A stretch of 64,000 nt of DNA from CALCNS01 sp937897315 (GTDB taxonomy: Bacteria > Bacillota > JAAYKD01), in assembly GCA_036744005.1 (NCBI GenBank), contig DAINOJ010000008.1, forward strand, positions 1 to 64,000, in the 5' to 3' direction. Both the position numbers and the translations under genes were made by a program. This document shows, one piece after another, positions 28,801 to 35,835 of the stretch. Each line of letters opens with the position of its first letter. Position 1 is the first letter of the stretch. The notes under the pieces are model-generated. The model was given only the letters and a program-made list of their open reading frames with translations, had not been told where the DNA came from and searched no databases.

Positions 28801-29172
28801 CCATGTCAATGCAGCAGTATACCAATCCTCGGGTTTTGCATCAAAGTAACGAGACTGTCTAGAGTATTCCTCTAGGTCCACCTCTGCCATTCGAGCCAAA
28901 ACCATGATAAACATAGCGCGCGTCATGCCGGTAAGAGGAGAGAATCCAGTGCCTAGCCCTTGAAACAGCCCTCGCTGTACCCCGTATTGTACTGCATCAT
29001 AATACCAATCCCCTTGCTGAACATCATCAAACTCTTTCACTTGATTCGTTGCTTTTTCCTTGATAGTGGATGTCTCCTTAGCAACAGAAGCCTCTTCTGT
29101 TGCAGAAACAAAAGGTAAAGAGGTAAAAATCATACTAAAGATCAAGATTACACTTAGAATTTTTCGTAACAT
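22861..29172 (-). CDS. Giant SLH-domain surface protein with InlB-type repeats
   Basis: A 2103-aa secreted protein. Signal peptide about 1-24; three SLH domains (about 47-90, 108-150, 165-215; WYYDAVQYGVQRGLFQG, WYTAALTWATEKGIAFG, YAKDAVLKLWSVGLLKG) that should anchor it to cell-wall polymer; a Pro/Glu-rich spacer (about 240-272); an InlB/Listeria-Bacteroides-type repeat at 275-345 (VFVGWYLDE); a long beta-rich central part (about 350-1500) with a short helical, coiled-coil-like insert at about 855-925; two more InlB-type repeats at about 1510-1670 (FLTWTKD, FLGWFTDR); and a MBG-like C-terminal part. Probably an adhesin or surface-layer-associated protein. AAAGGGAG lies about 10 nt before the ATG. 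The upstream LemA-like gene overlaps its start by 38 nt. The large size and low functional constraint suggest strain-variable surface function (inference). Confidence 0.9.
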   Translation of the reverse strand: MLRKILSVILIFSMIFTSLPFVSATEEASVAKETSTIKEKATNQVKEFDDVQQGDWYYDAVQYGVQRGLFQGLGTGFSPLTGMTRAMFIMVLARMAEVDLEEYSRQSRYFDAKPEDWYTAALTWATEKGIAFGDFQGNFNPNVLVTREQMAVFTVRFMEALSIPFPEAEVDSIPADLDSVSDYAKDAVLKLWSVGLLKGDEGGNLSPQEPATRAEAAVFSFRADEVVDAWLVETGQKAQNPAEEPKDPSQDEEPETKPEPQPEPEPEPQPSESTRYTLRYLDGIRIIAQFVVEEGTTPNPVPSVEQIAKEDAVFVGWYLDEVCTQPFFATTVLNKPTNVYAKYDALVRALSTPMSYTLLDQSPTIHFDLVQKGNTPVEQSVLLEIMDGSDPVELSFTDLGEGSLRVAAKNGFTAGSSYQLTLHEGWDFEGKDTSLRTVSFSIMKAKIDTLTLHKGMIFVQDTEDMWYTLNSGSPVAILQAGMMNSSHSEAITGSFESPLAAAWQIGQVLCIYQTVDPRQRDYVNNNYNDDAEAYIKITGLDGNTVTFSSIDESEAEKVVFIPDTLPFSVTELPSEITGQIAMSQMDKAARAFMGLNETAEAEVGDFIVLFVGELAEISDDTEVYYAVVTEIDADILTYKKTTKEVMEKALDTFLTETQDGDAMLENVDILALEQSIENQVRESGFAEDAAMYLASMATQTNGFKNLSNLTDARWEDANGNTLGEEEIALLGIGSNFKLSDKVKIKVELGKSSQYFRDGIRLALGIEAEFEIELNDDAVLKIVLKATFVEELAVDVQVKANAKVKWIFCFPKFKSLTFSTSVDLKNFAGVSVDVKVYTVEKEEGSIWEKLKGFNNGQYKEVFGQIEELKNKVIQAKDAIGKIQEYQEDMNTLWSQLNGVTTKEEYEGLLSTLGELNVTQDLLGLLQLTNETELDAGMRNLMERYSEMLENESDWVELVSKEIFAQEIHIKIFAIKLGVNFVVKANVNLALGANLEYVIGKRYTFWYDIISKTSGNSEMDLLDERFAFQFYVMGQLGLRMGIEAEIAVGIISTKIGSIGATAEFGPYLKLWGYFIYEYSKLRPANTNAWQYDEKMLGALYLEFGLYLEITFKAQALAGLFKYEPTLLDKEWPLLTAGERMNVYRFTTELEVDEVLYIIDADSNASNGITMVFPEGYRLMDYIDLVEGDLLKKVYDYDKFNIRFSDSHFSIDTQTGEIRVDAPEGVQYLECMMTLVWKKDKLTFRNVDMTLQIPLVWTNLSQSELAQRFTASVKVGNPQQGYQTVWSQRVVKNATFDLPTDVEIQDLLGLSRFDSGYGNLKYSAVTGYGGQVIDDLAILEDTVYYYDVTPRSYNITVHDVEENNGTKGTRVLQGTYGQQIDWNSLQDTGANVPSQGKFSYYLTTKVFDPQGNELIVDLTAPLDSRLANIILSGATFHAVYVDHSVTATIHFEGIELASVSQVLRKGSTPSLNSVMPILQAMNAKIVSMNPAITPISSPTSYTIVCVIETIPIVYRTVTFESRSGSEVASQSIAEGTRIQEPDAPIRFGYEFLTWTKDQINPIVFDFATELMPTEDMTLYALWQPVSVIVTLDVNEGLPWEAGQGTKSVAFDASYDDLTVPTRTGYRFLGWFTDRVGGETIAKETRMQKIANHTLYAHWEAKSAMSSGDIQIEPNQVVTFDTNAKTLQFSVELPSIVPESIVLRYKRQNLDSEWQTQAIHAGTYDVKFTRAEDEQYRSFEAMFTSALRIEKATRSLSHVPTASTMTANLLVEEIPKNSYTGHGVVEYALSTGTTIPTSGWQTSRAFMNLNAGTYYVFARLQESENYLITPAIISNQSYHIDGITANGLDYYHLISIQTSNIDKAGTDSKIYGSLDYIDGKQSQKTHFDLDGNDFEKGDFDTYAVTGLPTDPWMISKVHIYYEREGSAPGWHCDYVQPAAGKIVWEAGLPKLFQIPGERLSVNQWFGAEENDRTYVNWSGSTDSMKRVITAVGNMNTVPTNLQLERSGSAYLFVYDGLISDQYSGEGKTYNAYHHADAPTITIQSVNANYSEYVSYGINSISVNQAGLSEAMEADGVNATQMLITLRFPQRSTTTATATYEMLMTVSR

Positions 29173-29521
29173 GCGTTATGTACTCCCTTTCAGTTTGCTT
29201 ATCTTGTATTTCTGGCCCTTCAGAAATCGGTGTATATCTAAAATACCAAGCTGCAGGCAGATAGTATAAACATTGGAGTTTGGCATTGAACTCCTTGGCT
29301 TGCCTACTGTAGACTCGACAACATTCTCGATATCGTTCATGCATATACGCACGTTTTTCAGCATCTCCAAGAGCTTGGTTATACAAGACACGATATAGTT
29401 CTACTTGTTTCGCTGCTCCTTCTAAATTTTGCCTCATGGGATGAAGCTCACAATTAGCAGCTCGTATCCAGAAAAATATGCACGCACCAGACATGAATAT
29501 CGCAATCACCCATGGTATCAT
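29135..29521 (-). CDS. LemA-like single-membrane-segment protein
   Basis: A 128-aa protein from ATG 29521, which has a strong AAGGAGGG ribosome site 5 nt upstream; a longer frame reaching 29707 has no such site and would overlap the divergent regulator. An N-terminal membrane segment (about 3-20) is followed by helical sequence ending in VYSRQAKEFNAKLQCLYYLP, which resembles the C-terminal part of LemA proteins (YN-x-x-I-x-x-FP). Shorter than typical LemA (about 180 aa). Its 3' end overlaps the SLH gene start by 38 nt in another frame, so expression of the two is probably linked. Weak family assignment. Confidence 0.6.
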   Translation of the reverse strand: MIPWVIAIFMSGACIFFWIRAANCELHPMRQNLEGAAKQVELYRVLYNQALGDAEKRAYMHERYRECCRVYSRQAKEFNAKLQCLYYLPAAWYFRYTPISEGPEIQDKQTEREYITHVTKNSKCNLDL

Positions 29522-29614
29522 GTGCTCCCTCCTTTTCTGCATCAGTATACCTTGTCTTCTGAACCATCGACGATTTTTTTCACGAAATGCCATTTTCTCA
29601 TCATGAATGGTAGG

Positions 29615-29643
29615 TTGGCTTCTATCGCTGAACATGTTATACT
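29615..29643 (+). promoter_or_regulatory. Promoter of the LytTR regulator gene
   Basis: TTGGCT (29615-29620) and TATACT (29638-29643), spacing 17 nt, about 50 nt before the GTG start. It lies in the divergent region with the LemA-like/SLH unit. Confidence 0.55.
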
Positions 29644-29693
29644 GAACTAAAACAATCCCAACTTTTTTGTGATTAGAAAAAGGAGGCTCTGCC

Positions 29694-30419
29694 GTGCATA
29701 TCGCCATTTGCGATGACGATTTAACACTATGCGAACGAGTTGCCAGACTTCTACAAAACTATAACAACGAACGACAGAAGAACTGTATGTATCATATCTT
29801 CACAAACGGCTTTGATTTATTGGATTCTTTAGAACGGCAACCGGCTTTTGATGTCATTTTATTAGACATCGTGATGCCGGGTATGAATGGAATACAGATC
29901 GCCAAAGAAATTCGACGTTCCAACGAAACGGTTAAGATTATTTTTCTTACCACATCCGCTGAATTTGCAGTTGACAGTTACGCAGTAGGAGCTTTTTATT
30001 ACTTGTTGAAACCTTTGGATAAGGATTTATTTTTTCAGATTCTCGATAAAACCTGTTATCATATACAGCAAGAAGAGACGCAAAGCATACTTCTAAACGA
30101 TGGCAAGACGATCCGTCGCTTACCATTACACCATCTGGTTTATTGTGAAACAATGCAAAGAACTCTCTATTATTACTTAACCGATGGATCTGTGGTAAAA
30201 TTACCAGGCACCCTTGGCGAGTTAGAACAACAACTATTACATGTAGATTACTTTGCTAAACCGCATCGATCGTACTTGCTAAACTTGAAACACGTGAGTT
30301 CCATTCGCACCAATGAATTGACCACTATTTTGGGCAACAAATTGCCTTTAGCACGAGGGCGTTATCATGACCTTACCAAAGCGTACTTAGCACAAGCATT
30401 TTCGGAGGACAAAAGATGA
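29694..30419 (+). CDS. LytTR-family response regulator (AgrA/LytR-like)
   Basis: A 241-aa regulator. The receiver domain (1-120) has the acidic pair DDD at 7-9, phospho-acceptor Asp58 in VILLDIVMPGMNG and the Lys in LLKPLD. The LytTR DNA-binding domain follows (about 135-238; YCETMQRTLYYY, FAKPHRSYLLNLKHV). The start is GTG with AAAAGGAGG upstream. Such regulators usually pair with a GHKL sensor kinase encoded directly downstream; here the ATGA-coupled downstream frame is only 11 codons, so the kinase appears lost. It is divergent from the SLH surface-protein unit and may control it (inference). Confidence 0.92.
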   Translation: MHIAICDDDLTLCERVARLLQNYNNERQKNCMYHIFTNGFDLLDSLERQPAFDVILLDIVMPGMNGIQIAKEIRRSNETVKIIFLTTSAEFAVDSYAVGAFYYLLKPLDKDLFFQILDKTCYHIQQEETQSILLNDGKTIRRLPLHHLVYCETMQRTLYYYLTDGSVVKLPGTLGELEQQLLHVDYFAKPHRSYLLNLKHVSSIRTNELTTILGNKLPLARGRYHDLTKAYLAQAFSEDKR

Positions 30420-30451
30420 GTTTGACCTTTGTTTTGGGCTTACTCAACTGA
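30416..30451 (+). pseudogene. Remnant start of a coupled gene, probably the lost sensor kinase
   Basis: An ATG overlapping the regulator TGA (ATGA), with GGAGG at the proper distance, opens a frame encoding MSLTFVLGLLN and then stops. The hydrophobic start would fit the first membrane segment of a GHKL kinase. The next 130 nt in all plus frames show no kinase motif, so the remainder was probably deleted. It could alternatively be a short leader-type peptide. Confidence 0.45.
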
Positions 30452-30585
30452 AAGCTGTCTTCATTTTGGTTATTTTGTTTTCCAATAGCTGATAACATAT
30501 TCTCAGCGCCATATAAAAAGCCATGGCTTAATCGATTACTCGGAAAGCCACGGCGTCTTTCATGTACGTTTGGTGACATAATTCT

Positions 30586-31281
30586 TTACCCTAAAATGAA
30601 TTTGCTTCGTTTCTTCGGTGTTGAGTCGGGATTCAACAGCATAATTTGAGCTTCGATTTGTGCAAATGCATCCTTTCGAGGTATTCTCCTGGCTTCACAA
30701 AATGTGGATTCCCCAAAATAATGCTCTGTTGTGGTGAACACGGTAGATGACCAACCGTATGGTTCTCCTGCAATAGAGCGTTTTTGTTGCCTCCCACCAA
30801 TGACAATGAATAAGCCCATTTGCAACTCAATGAGTGCTTTCTCCATGTCTTTTTGCTCTTCTTTGCCTAATTCTAATAGGGGCTTTATGTCGTGTGCTGC
30901 AACGGTTTTTTTCTGATATATCAACTCATAAATATGTTTGGACATTTGGCTATAATGTCCCTCTTGATACTCGTGAAGGAACATTGAGCCCCCATGACGC
31001 GCTGCAAGGAAAAAAGGCAACCATTCTTTTGTGACAAAGCCCCCTTTATTAAAAAAGAATTTGCCATAAGCGATATCATCCCGTTCTTCCAATACACGCA
31101 TTCTCCACTCCCAAGGATCTGTCTCTTTATCACCGGTATGCCACCTCACAGGTGTGGAATAAGGTGGCTCCTCATTCCAATTCCAGTTAACAATGGAATA
31201 AATTCCTTCATTATTCCCTCCACCCATGGAAAAACCAGCTTGTAACAATGCTTGAAGGAAATTCCCATATGACAATATCAT
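30586..31281 (-). CDS. AlkZ-related winged-helix-like protein
   Basis: A 231-aa protein that I place tentatively with the AlkZ-related group (KGGFVTKEWLPFFLAAR and the basic C-terminus KKRSKFILG). AlkZ proteins are DNA glycosylases that resolve cross-links, but the catalytic Gln-x-Gln signature is not evident, so activity is uncertain. It overlaps the B3/B4 gene by ATGA and is the last gene of the operon starting at the MFS gene. Cytoplasmic, no membrane segment. Confidence 0.6.
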   Translation of the reverse strand: MILSYGNFLQALLQAGFSMGGGNNEGIYSIVNWNWNEEPPYSTPVRWHTGDKETDPWEWRMRVLEERDDIAYGKFFFNKGGFVTKEWLPFFLAARHGGSMFLHEYQEGHYSQMSKHIYELIYQKKTVAAHDIKPLLELGKEEQKDMEKALIELQMGLFIVIGGRQQKRSIAGEPYGWSSTVFTTTEHYFGESTFCEARRIPRKDAFAQIEAQIMLLNPDSTPKKRSKFILG

Positions 31282-31997
31282 AAAGATACCTCCCGATGTT
31301 TGATATCCACGATTTCAGCAAGAATCACGTTCCCTCCAAGAATGTCTTTTGACATCTCAACGAAGACATTCATGGCTTCCCGTAGAACCTCGTGACGCCG
31401 GGAATCAACCGATTCCAATAAGACAATGGCTCGAGTTGTTTCTTCTTTCAGCATCGTACGCTGTCCTTCTCGCCAATTCCAACAGCGACAAACTGCCCCA
31501 ATATCGTCTGTATAACAAATCTCCCCTTTTAGGGTATCATCTCTACCTTCTTCTCCTAAAGCGAAGAACTCGTCTCCACCTTCAGTAACTCTTAAGCGAA
31601 GGGGACCTTGCATACTACTTAAATCTTCACCTCCAGCAGGTAAAGCATAGCGTAGGGAGATAATGTTATATAGGTCCACTAAAGGATTAATGCTTCTTAC
31701 TTCATTGCCTTTTTCTACTCTCTTCAATAGCGCCTCAATAGATGATCGTGCATTCCGTTTGGTCTTGAACTTCATAAAAGCTTGTCTCCAAACCGCAATC
31801 ACTGGGTTTTGACTTAGAACATTTTCTTGTAAATATTTCTTTGCTTCTTGATTCGCTTTTTCTAGTTCTTTCTCCAACCACTGTTGCTTCGGGCTTTCTG
31901 GTTCCGCTTGATTTTTAAATCCTTCCATCACAATGACAGCAATTTGGCATTCAGGAAATAGTTCCCAAAAGGATTCTTCTACAATAAAGTATTGCAT
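31278..31997 (-). CDS. B3/B4 (PheRS beta-like) tRNA-binding-domain protein
   Basis: A 239-aa protein with the B3/B4 domain of phenylalanyl-tRNA synthetase beta: FMKFKTKRNARSSIEALLKR, SINPLVDLYNIISLRYALP, GGEDLSSMQGPL and the hydrophobic core CYTDDIGAVCRCWNWREG. Stand-alone B3/B4 proteins may edit or bind mischarged tRNA or amino acids; the role is unproven. The ATG at 31997 is preferred over the start four codons earlier because GAGGTGA lies 7-8 nt before it. It is coupled to the AlkZ-related gene. Confidence 0.82.
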   Translation of the reverse strand: MQYFIVEESFWELFPECQIAVIVMEGFKNQAEPESPKQQWLEKELEKANQEAKKYLQENVLSQNPVIAVWRQAFMKFKTKRNARSSIEALLKRVEKGNEVRSINPLVDLYNIISLRYALPAGGEDLSSMQGPLRLRVTEGGDEFFALGEEGRDDTLKGEICYTDDIGAVCRCWNWREGQRTMLKEETTRAIVLLESVDSRRHEVLREAMNVFVEMSKDILGGNVILAEIVDIKHREVSL

Positions 31998-32046
31998 GCT
32001 ATTCATCACCTCACACTCGTTGATTACTCCTTATTCAAAGACGCCA

Positions 32047-32787
32047 TTAGGGAGAATTCAAAAAGGATAAAATATCCCAAGGCGTCACCATCGCAATCAA
32101 TGTACCACTCGCTTTTCCGTTGTCGGTCAAAAAAACCAATGCGGTTCTTTTCTCCGGGTGAGGAAAATGAGAAAATGCTTCTTCCACTTCTGTGGTATTG
32201 GCCTGAACCGACATAAATCTAAAATAATCATTCGCATGACACTCAAGTTTGGTATATTGAATTAGATCTCGAATCTGCATTCTTTCGGTAATCATGCCTT
32301 TGCTGATATCGTTTGCTAAGTAATCAAAAATCGTATCGGTACTGAACACACCGACGATACGACCCCCGCGCATAATGGGAGCATGAGTGAATGCAAACCT
32401 ACTCATCCTCTGCATCACCTCAACGACACGATCTTTGGGTTCAATCTTATAGATATCTGCTTCCAGAACTGCTATGGTGTCTACTGCCTTGGGTGGATTC
32501 ATCACTGCTTCCACAATTTTCGTATACTGTTCTACAATTCTATCATGCGGTTCTGCAATCGGATCCACCTCTTCCAAAAAGGGGTTATGGACCAGGGCGT
32601 TTCTCAAATCGGCATATAAAAGTAAATCTTGCAGGTTTTTTTGGAATACCACGTGATTACGTTTGGCCATCTCGCGTAAGAGATTCGAGTGTGAGTCATA
32701 TCCTGTTGTCCGACGCAATTGCTTACGCATAAAATAGTCTAGTTTGTTGTAAGACTCAAGGAAATCTTTTGCATTGTTCTGAGCCAT
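32047..32787 (-). CDS. CBS-domain protein
   Basis: A 246-aa soluble protein. The N-terminal 100 residues are helical and charged, and a pair of CBS repeats follows (about 105-170 with MSRFAFTHAPIMRGGRIVGVFSTD, and about 175-243 with TALVFLTDNGKASG and MVTPWDILSFL). CBS pairs bind adenine nucleotides and act as energy or redox sensors. The N-terminal part contains DLRNALVHNP, a motif seen in swapped nucleotidyltransferase-like (HEPN-type) helices; the link is tentative. AAGGAGA precedes the ATG. It follows the permease gene by 14 nt. Confidence 0.82.
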   Translation of the reverse strand: MAQNNAKDFLESYNKLDYFMRKQLRRTTGYDSHSNLLREMAKRNHVVFQKNLQDLLLYADLRNALVHNPFLEEVDPIAEPHDRIVEQYTKIVEAVMNPPKAVDTIAVLEADIYKIEPKDRVVEVMQRMSRFAFTHAPIMRGGRIVGVFSTDTIFDYLANDISKGMITERMQIRDLIQYTKLECHANDYFRFMSVQANTTEVEEAFSHFPHPEKRTALVFLTDNGKASGTLIAMVTPWDILSFLNSP

Positions 32788-32801
32788 CTTCCAATCTCCT
32801 T

Positions 32802-34022
32802 TTATTCTCCCATTGGATTACGCAATGTGCTGGCTAAATTGCCTTTGCTTAGAACGAGTGAGGAAATCCCCCCTATCACAGTTGTCGTAACCATGGTTAT
32901 TGCAAATGGATACCAACTGACTGATATGCTGGAGGTATATCCGAGTGCCATCACAATAGCAATAAACGTACCGATAAATCCACCAATCAGAGAGGTGATG
33001 AAGCACTCCAACACAAACATCACTTGAATTTCGTAGATGCTAAAACCCAAGATGCGCAGCAACGCTAATTCTTTTCGCCTCGCGATTGTCAGGGTGATCG
33101 CATTGACCAAGACAATAATCACAGCTACCAGTAGCATCACCGGAGCATAGTAGTCAGACATTTTTTCAAACCGATCAAAATCGCCAATCAACATACGTCC
33201 CAAATCTTGTAAAGTCATCACATTTAGTGAAAGGTTTTGACACTCTATCTCGGCCAATAATTGTTCTTTCATTTTTTGTGTTTCACTTAATGGGCATGAA
33301 ATTCCCATCCATGAAATGGGCCTTTCCCCACCAATTTGGGATTGCAACGTCGAAAGTTCAGTCCAATTGATTCCATATATCGCTTTGACACCATTGTATA
33401 ATGCTCCAACCCGATAAGTTACGGTTCTGGTTTGCTGTACGGTCCATTCATACGCCCCGTGAAGTTCAGTGATTTGGGGTACAGAGTAACTCACCCAATT
33501 CCCTACTTGGGTGCCTTCGTAAGAGATAGGACCCGCCTTATTACCACGGCTGGGATGCGCTGGCGATACCATATTTTGTGGTTCTGCAAAGCTTTGCAAA
33601 CTACCCGAAAGCATATCTAAATGATCCAGTGTTGATTGAGGATTTTCTCGGGCTCCTAAATAGAACCAGAGTACCTGCCCCCTATTTCCTATTTGAGCAA
33701 CCGGAGCAATAAGAACTTGTTGTGTCTCTCGATTCGTATCAAGAGTTGCTACTAAGTCTTCTGCCATTTTAGCCGGAAATGTCTTGATCTCTAAAGGATC
33801 CGCATAAATCATGGCTGAGGACGTTTTTAACTCTGTTCTCGCATCTAAAATGATGATTTGACCTCCGCCGATAAAGGTTAATGGTTGGAGGGTTGCTTGT
33901 TGCAACAATTGTAAACCGGACAATCCTAGACAACTCACCAAAACAGCTAAAGCCAAACTCACGATTGCCAGAGCATACGTGCGTAAGCTACGGCGAAAGG
34001 TCGTCCAAGTAATCCATATCAT
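32802..34022 (-). CDS. FtsX-type ABC permease, second subunit
   Basis: A 406-aa permease. The first membrane segment (about 14-36) precedes an extracytoplasmic domain of about 230 residues, then come three C-terminal membrane segments (about 285-400) with IARRKELALLRILGFS. The start at 34022 is chosen because TAGGAGGTGG lies just upstream; a longer frame would overlap the first permease by 97 nt. It follows that permease by 11 nt. With the ATPase gene upstream it makes a LolCDE/YknXYZ-like heteromeric transporter. Confidence 0.9.
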   Translation of the reverse strand: MIWITWTTFRRSLRTYALAIVSLALAVLVSCLGLSGLQLLQQATLQPLTFIGGGQIIILDARTELKTSSAMIYADPLEIKTFPAKMAEDLVATLDTNRETQQVLIAPVAQIGNRGQVLWFYLGARENPQSTLDHLDMLSGSLQSFAEPQNMVSPAHPSRGNKAGPISYEGTQVGNWVSYSVPQITELHGAYEWTVQQTRTVTYRVGALYNGVKAIYGINWTELSTLQSQIGGERPISWMGISCPLSETQKMKEQLLAEIECQNLSLNVMTLQDLGRMLIGDFDRFEKMSDYYAPVMLLVAVIIVLVNAITLTIARRKELALLRILGFSIYEIQVMFVLECFITSLIGGFIGTFIAIVMALGYTSSISVSWYPFAITMVTTTVIGGISSLVLSKGNLASTLRNPMGE

Positions 34023-34033
34023 CTCTCCACCTC

Positions 34034-35122
34034 CTACAATGCTTCTCTGAAAAGCCGGGGTATGGAAGATGAAAGAAATTGCAATTGTACAACCAAAGTG
34101 CTGAGCATACCAACCCCTAAGAAAACCCAAAAATCTGAATGTAAGTGCTGAAGTAATGCCTGCTTCTCTGTCATTAATCCCATGGTCTGTGCTACGGGGG
34201 GTAAGAGAAAATATGTAGAGAAATACCCTATATTAAATACCAGTAGGGTTTGCAGAAAGGCAGGAATCAACAGCCAAGGTTTTTCCATGCCGACCGCTCG
34301 CAGAACTCCGATCTGATAAGCCCCACTTCGCAATGTAATATACAATAAAATTGATAAAGAAGAAGCGGATATCATGAGAATCAAGCTCCGTAATCCGTTG
34401 ACCAGTGTATCCGAAAGGGTTAGATTCGCCTGAGCTTCTTCGTATTCTTGTGTCAATGTCTTGATAGCCATACCTCTCCCAATATTTTGTAGCCTCTTTT
34501 CAAAAGTCAGCAGCTCCTCCCGACCATCCAATTGAATTAGCGCTGTAGGGGTTAATTTTTCTGCAGGCTGCAAACGGGTTAGCCCATCGTAAGTAGTAAG
34601 TGGGTAGGTTAATACCCCTTTCTTTCCACTTAGTATACCGCAAATGTGAAAAGAAACCGGTTTATTGATGCTCTTAACCGATTGCAATTGTATACTTTCC
34701 CCCAACTGATATCCATAACGCATCGCTATTGAAGCCGGCAGAACAATATCATCCTCAAAAGTGGGTAGCTCTCCTTGTTCCAACTCCAACAACAAGACTG
34801 AGTTTTCCTTCGGCAGAGCTAATAGACGTATGGTTTCGGAGTACAAGAAAACTTCAGTCATGGTATGGATTTCTAAGCGAGACAGTCCGGGCAATTTGGT
34901 TATTTGCTGTTCTAAGTCTGCATCAAACCACGCTTCTACTTCGAAATCGTAGGGCCATTCGGAACGCATCGATTCCATGACCTGCACGGACATTTCGCTT
35001 AACGCCGTTCCGAGGAGGACATAGCTGCTTAAGGATCCTAGCACAGCCACAATCATAATCAATAGTTGAAGCCGACTCCGTAAAATATTCCAATGAAACA
35101 ATCGTAGCAGAAGAGAAATCAT
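34034..35122 (-). CDS. FtsX-type ABC permease, first subunit
   Basis: A 362-aa protein: N-terminal membrane segment (about 15-40), extracytoplasmic domain (45-235), then three membrane segments (about 240-355) with GAYQIGVLRAVGMEKPW, the FtsX signature loop. Its ATG overlaps the ATPase gene stop by ATGA. The periplasmic domain shows an LPGLSRLEIHTMT-type MacB core. Its cargo is unknown. Confidence 0.9.
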   Translation of the reverse strand: MISLLLRLFHWNILRSRLQLLIMIVAVLGSLSSYVLLGTALSEMSVQVMESMRSEWPYDFEVEAWFDADLEQQITKLPGLSRLEIHTMTEVFLYSETIRLLALPKENSVLLLELEQGELPTFEDDIVLPASIAMRYGYQLGESIQLQSVKSINKPVSFHICGILSGKKGVLTYPLTTYDGLTRLQPAEKLTPTALIQLDGREELLTFEKRLQNIGRGMAIKTLTQEYEEAQANLTLSDTLVNGLRSLILMISASSLSILLYITLRSGAYQIGVLRAVGMEKPWLLIPAFLQTLLVFNIGYFSTYFLLPPVAQTMGLMTEKQALLQHLHSDFWVFLGVGMLSTLVVQLQFLSSSIPRLFREAL

Positions 35123-35817
35123 GATACACCTGCACGAGATGCGGATTCCACTAGTTGACCATCTCGCATATGTAATACCCTATGGGCTAAATGAGTCATT
35201 TCGCTGTTATGTGTGACCATAAGACAAGCCGATTGGTTCTCACTCACCAGTTCACGAAGTAAAAGCATCATATCCAAACTGGTTTGAGAATCTAAATTTC
35301 CTGTTGGTTCGTCCGCATAAACAATTTTTGGTCTGGTGACCAGTGCTCTGGCTAAAGCCACTCGCTGTTGCTCTCCGCCCGATAACTGACTCGGTTTGTG
35401 ATGAGTGCGCTCGCCCAATCCTACCCGTGCCAGAATTTCGGTCGCTTTTTTGACGGGTTGTTTTATGCCAAGTAAACGCAATGGGATTTGAACATTTTCC
35501 AAAGCACTCAATGTTGGTAACAAATTGAAGGATTGAAAAACAAATCCAAAGTATTGACTACGTAGTTTTGAAAGTTTCCAATCGTTCAGGGTATAGATAG
35601 AGACATCATTAACCCAAACATCGCCTTGGTCAGGTTTCTCTAAACCTGAAAGGGTATGCAACAAAGTCGTTTTTCCCGATCCAGATGGCCCTAGCAACAT
35701 CACCAGTTCACCAGGTTCTACGGTGATACTCACCTCGCGCAAGGCATGCACGGGAGTATCTCCCATTGGAAAGATTCGACTAATGCGTTTCCCAATCACG
35801 GCTGATTGTTGATTCAT
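35119..35817 (-). CDS. ABC transporter ATPase (LolD/MacB-type)
   Basis: A 232-aa ATPase. Walker A is GPSGSGKTT (about 42-50), Q-loop FVFQSFNLLPTLSA, signature LSGGEQQRVALARAL, Walker B IVYADEPTGNLDSQTS and H-loop VTHNSE. The NLLPTLSA pattern is typical of the lipoprotein/macrolide exporter subclass that works with FtsX permeases. It is translationally coupled to the first permease by ATGA and lies 18 nt after the MFS gene. Confidence 0.93.
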   Translation of the reverse strand: MNQQSAVIGKRISRIFPMGDTPVHALREVSITVEPGELVMLLGPSGSGKTTLLHTLSGLEKPDQGDVWVNDVSIYTLNDWKLSKLRSQYFGFVFQSFNLLPTLSALENVQIPLRLLGIKQPVKKATEILARVGLGERTHHKPSQLSGGEQQRVALARALVTRPKIVYADEPTGNLDSQTSLDMMLLLRELVSENQSACLMVTHNSEMTHLAHRVLHMRDGQLVESASRAGVS

Positions 35818-35835
35818 AGCAAACCTCTCTTCCCC

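Noticed and set aside
29522..29707. Longer 190-aa version of the LemA-like gene
   Set aside because: It overlaps the divergent regulator start and lacks a ribosome site; ATG 29521 has a strong one.
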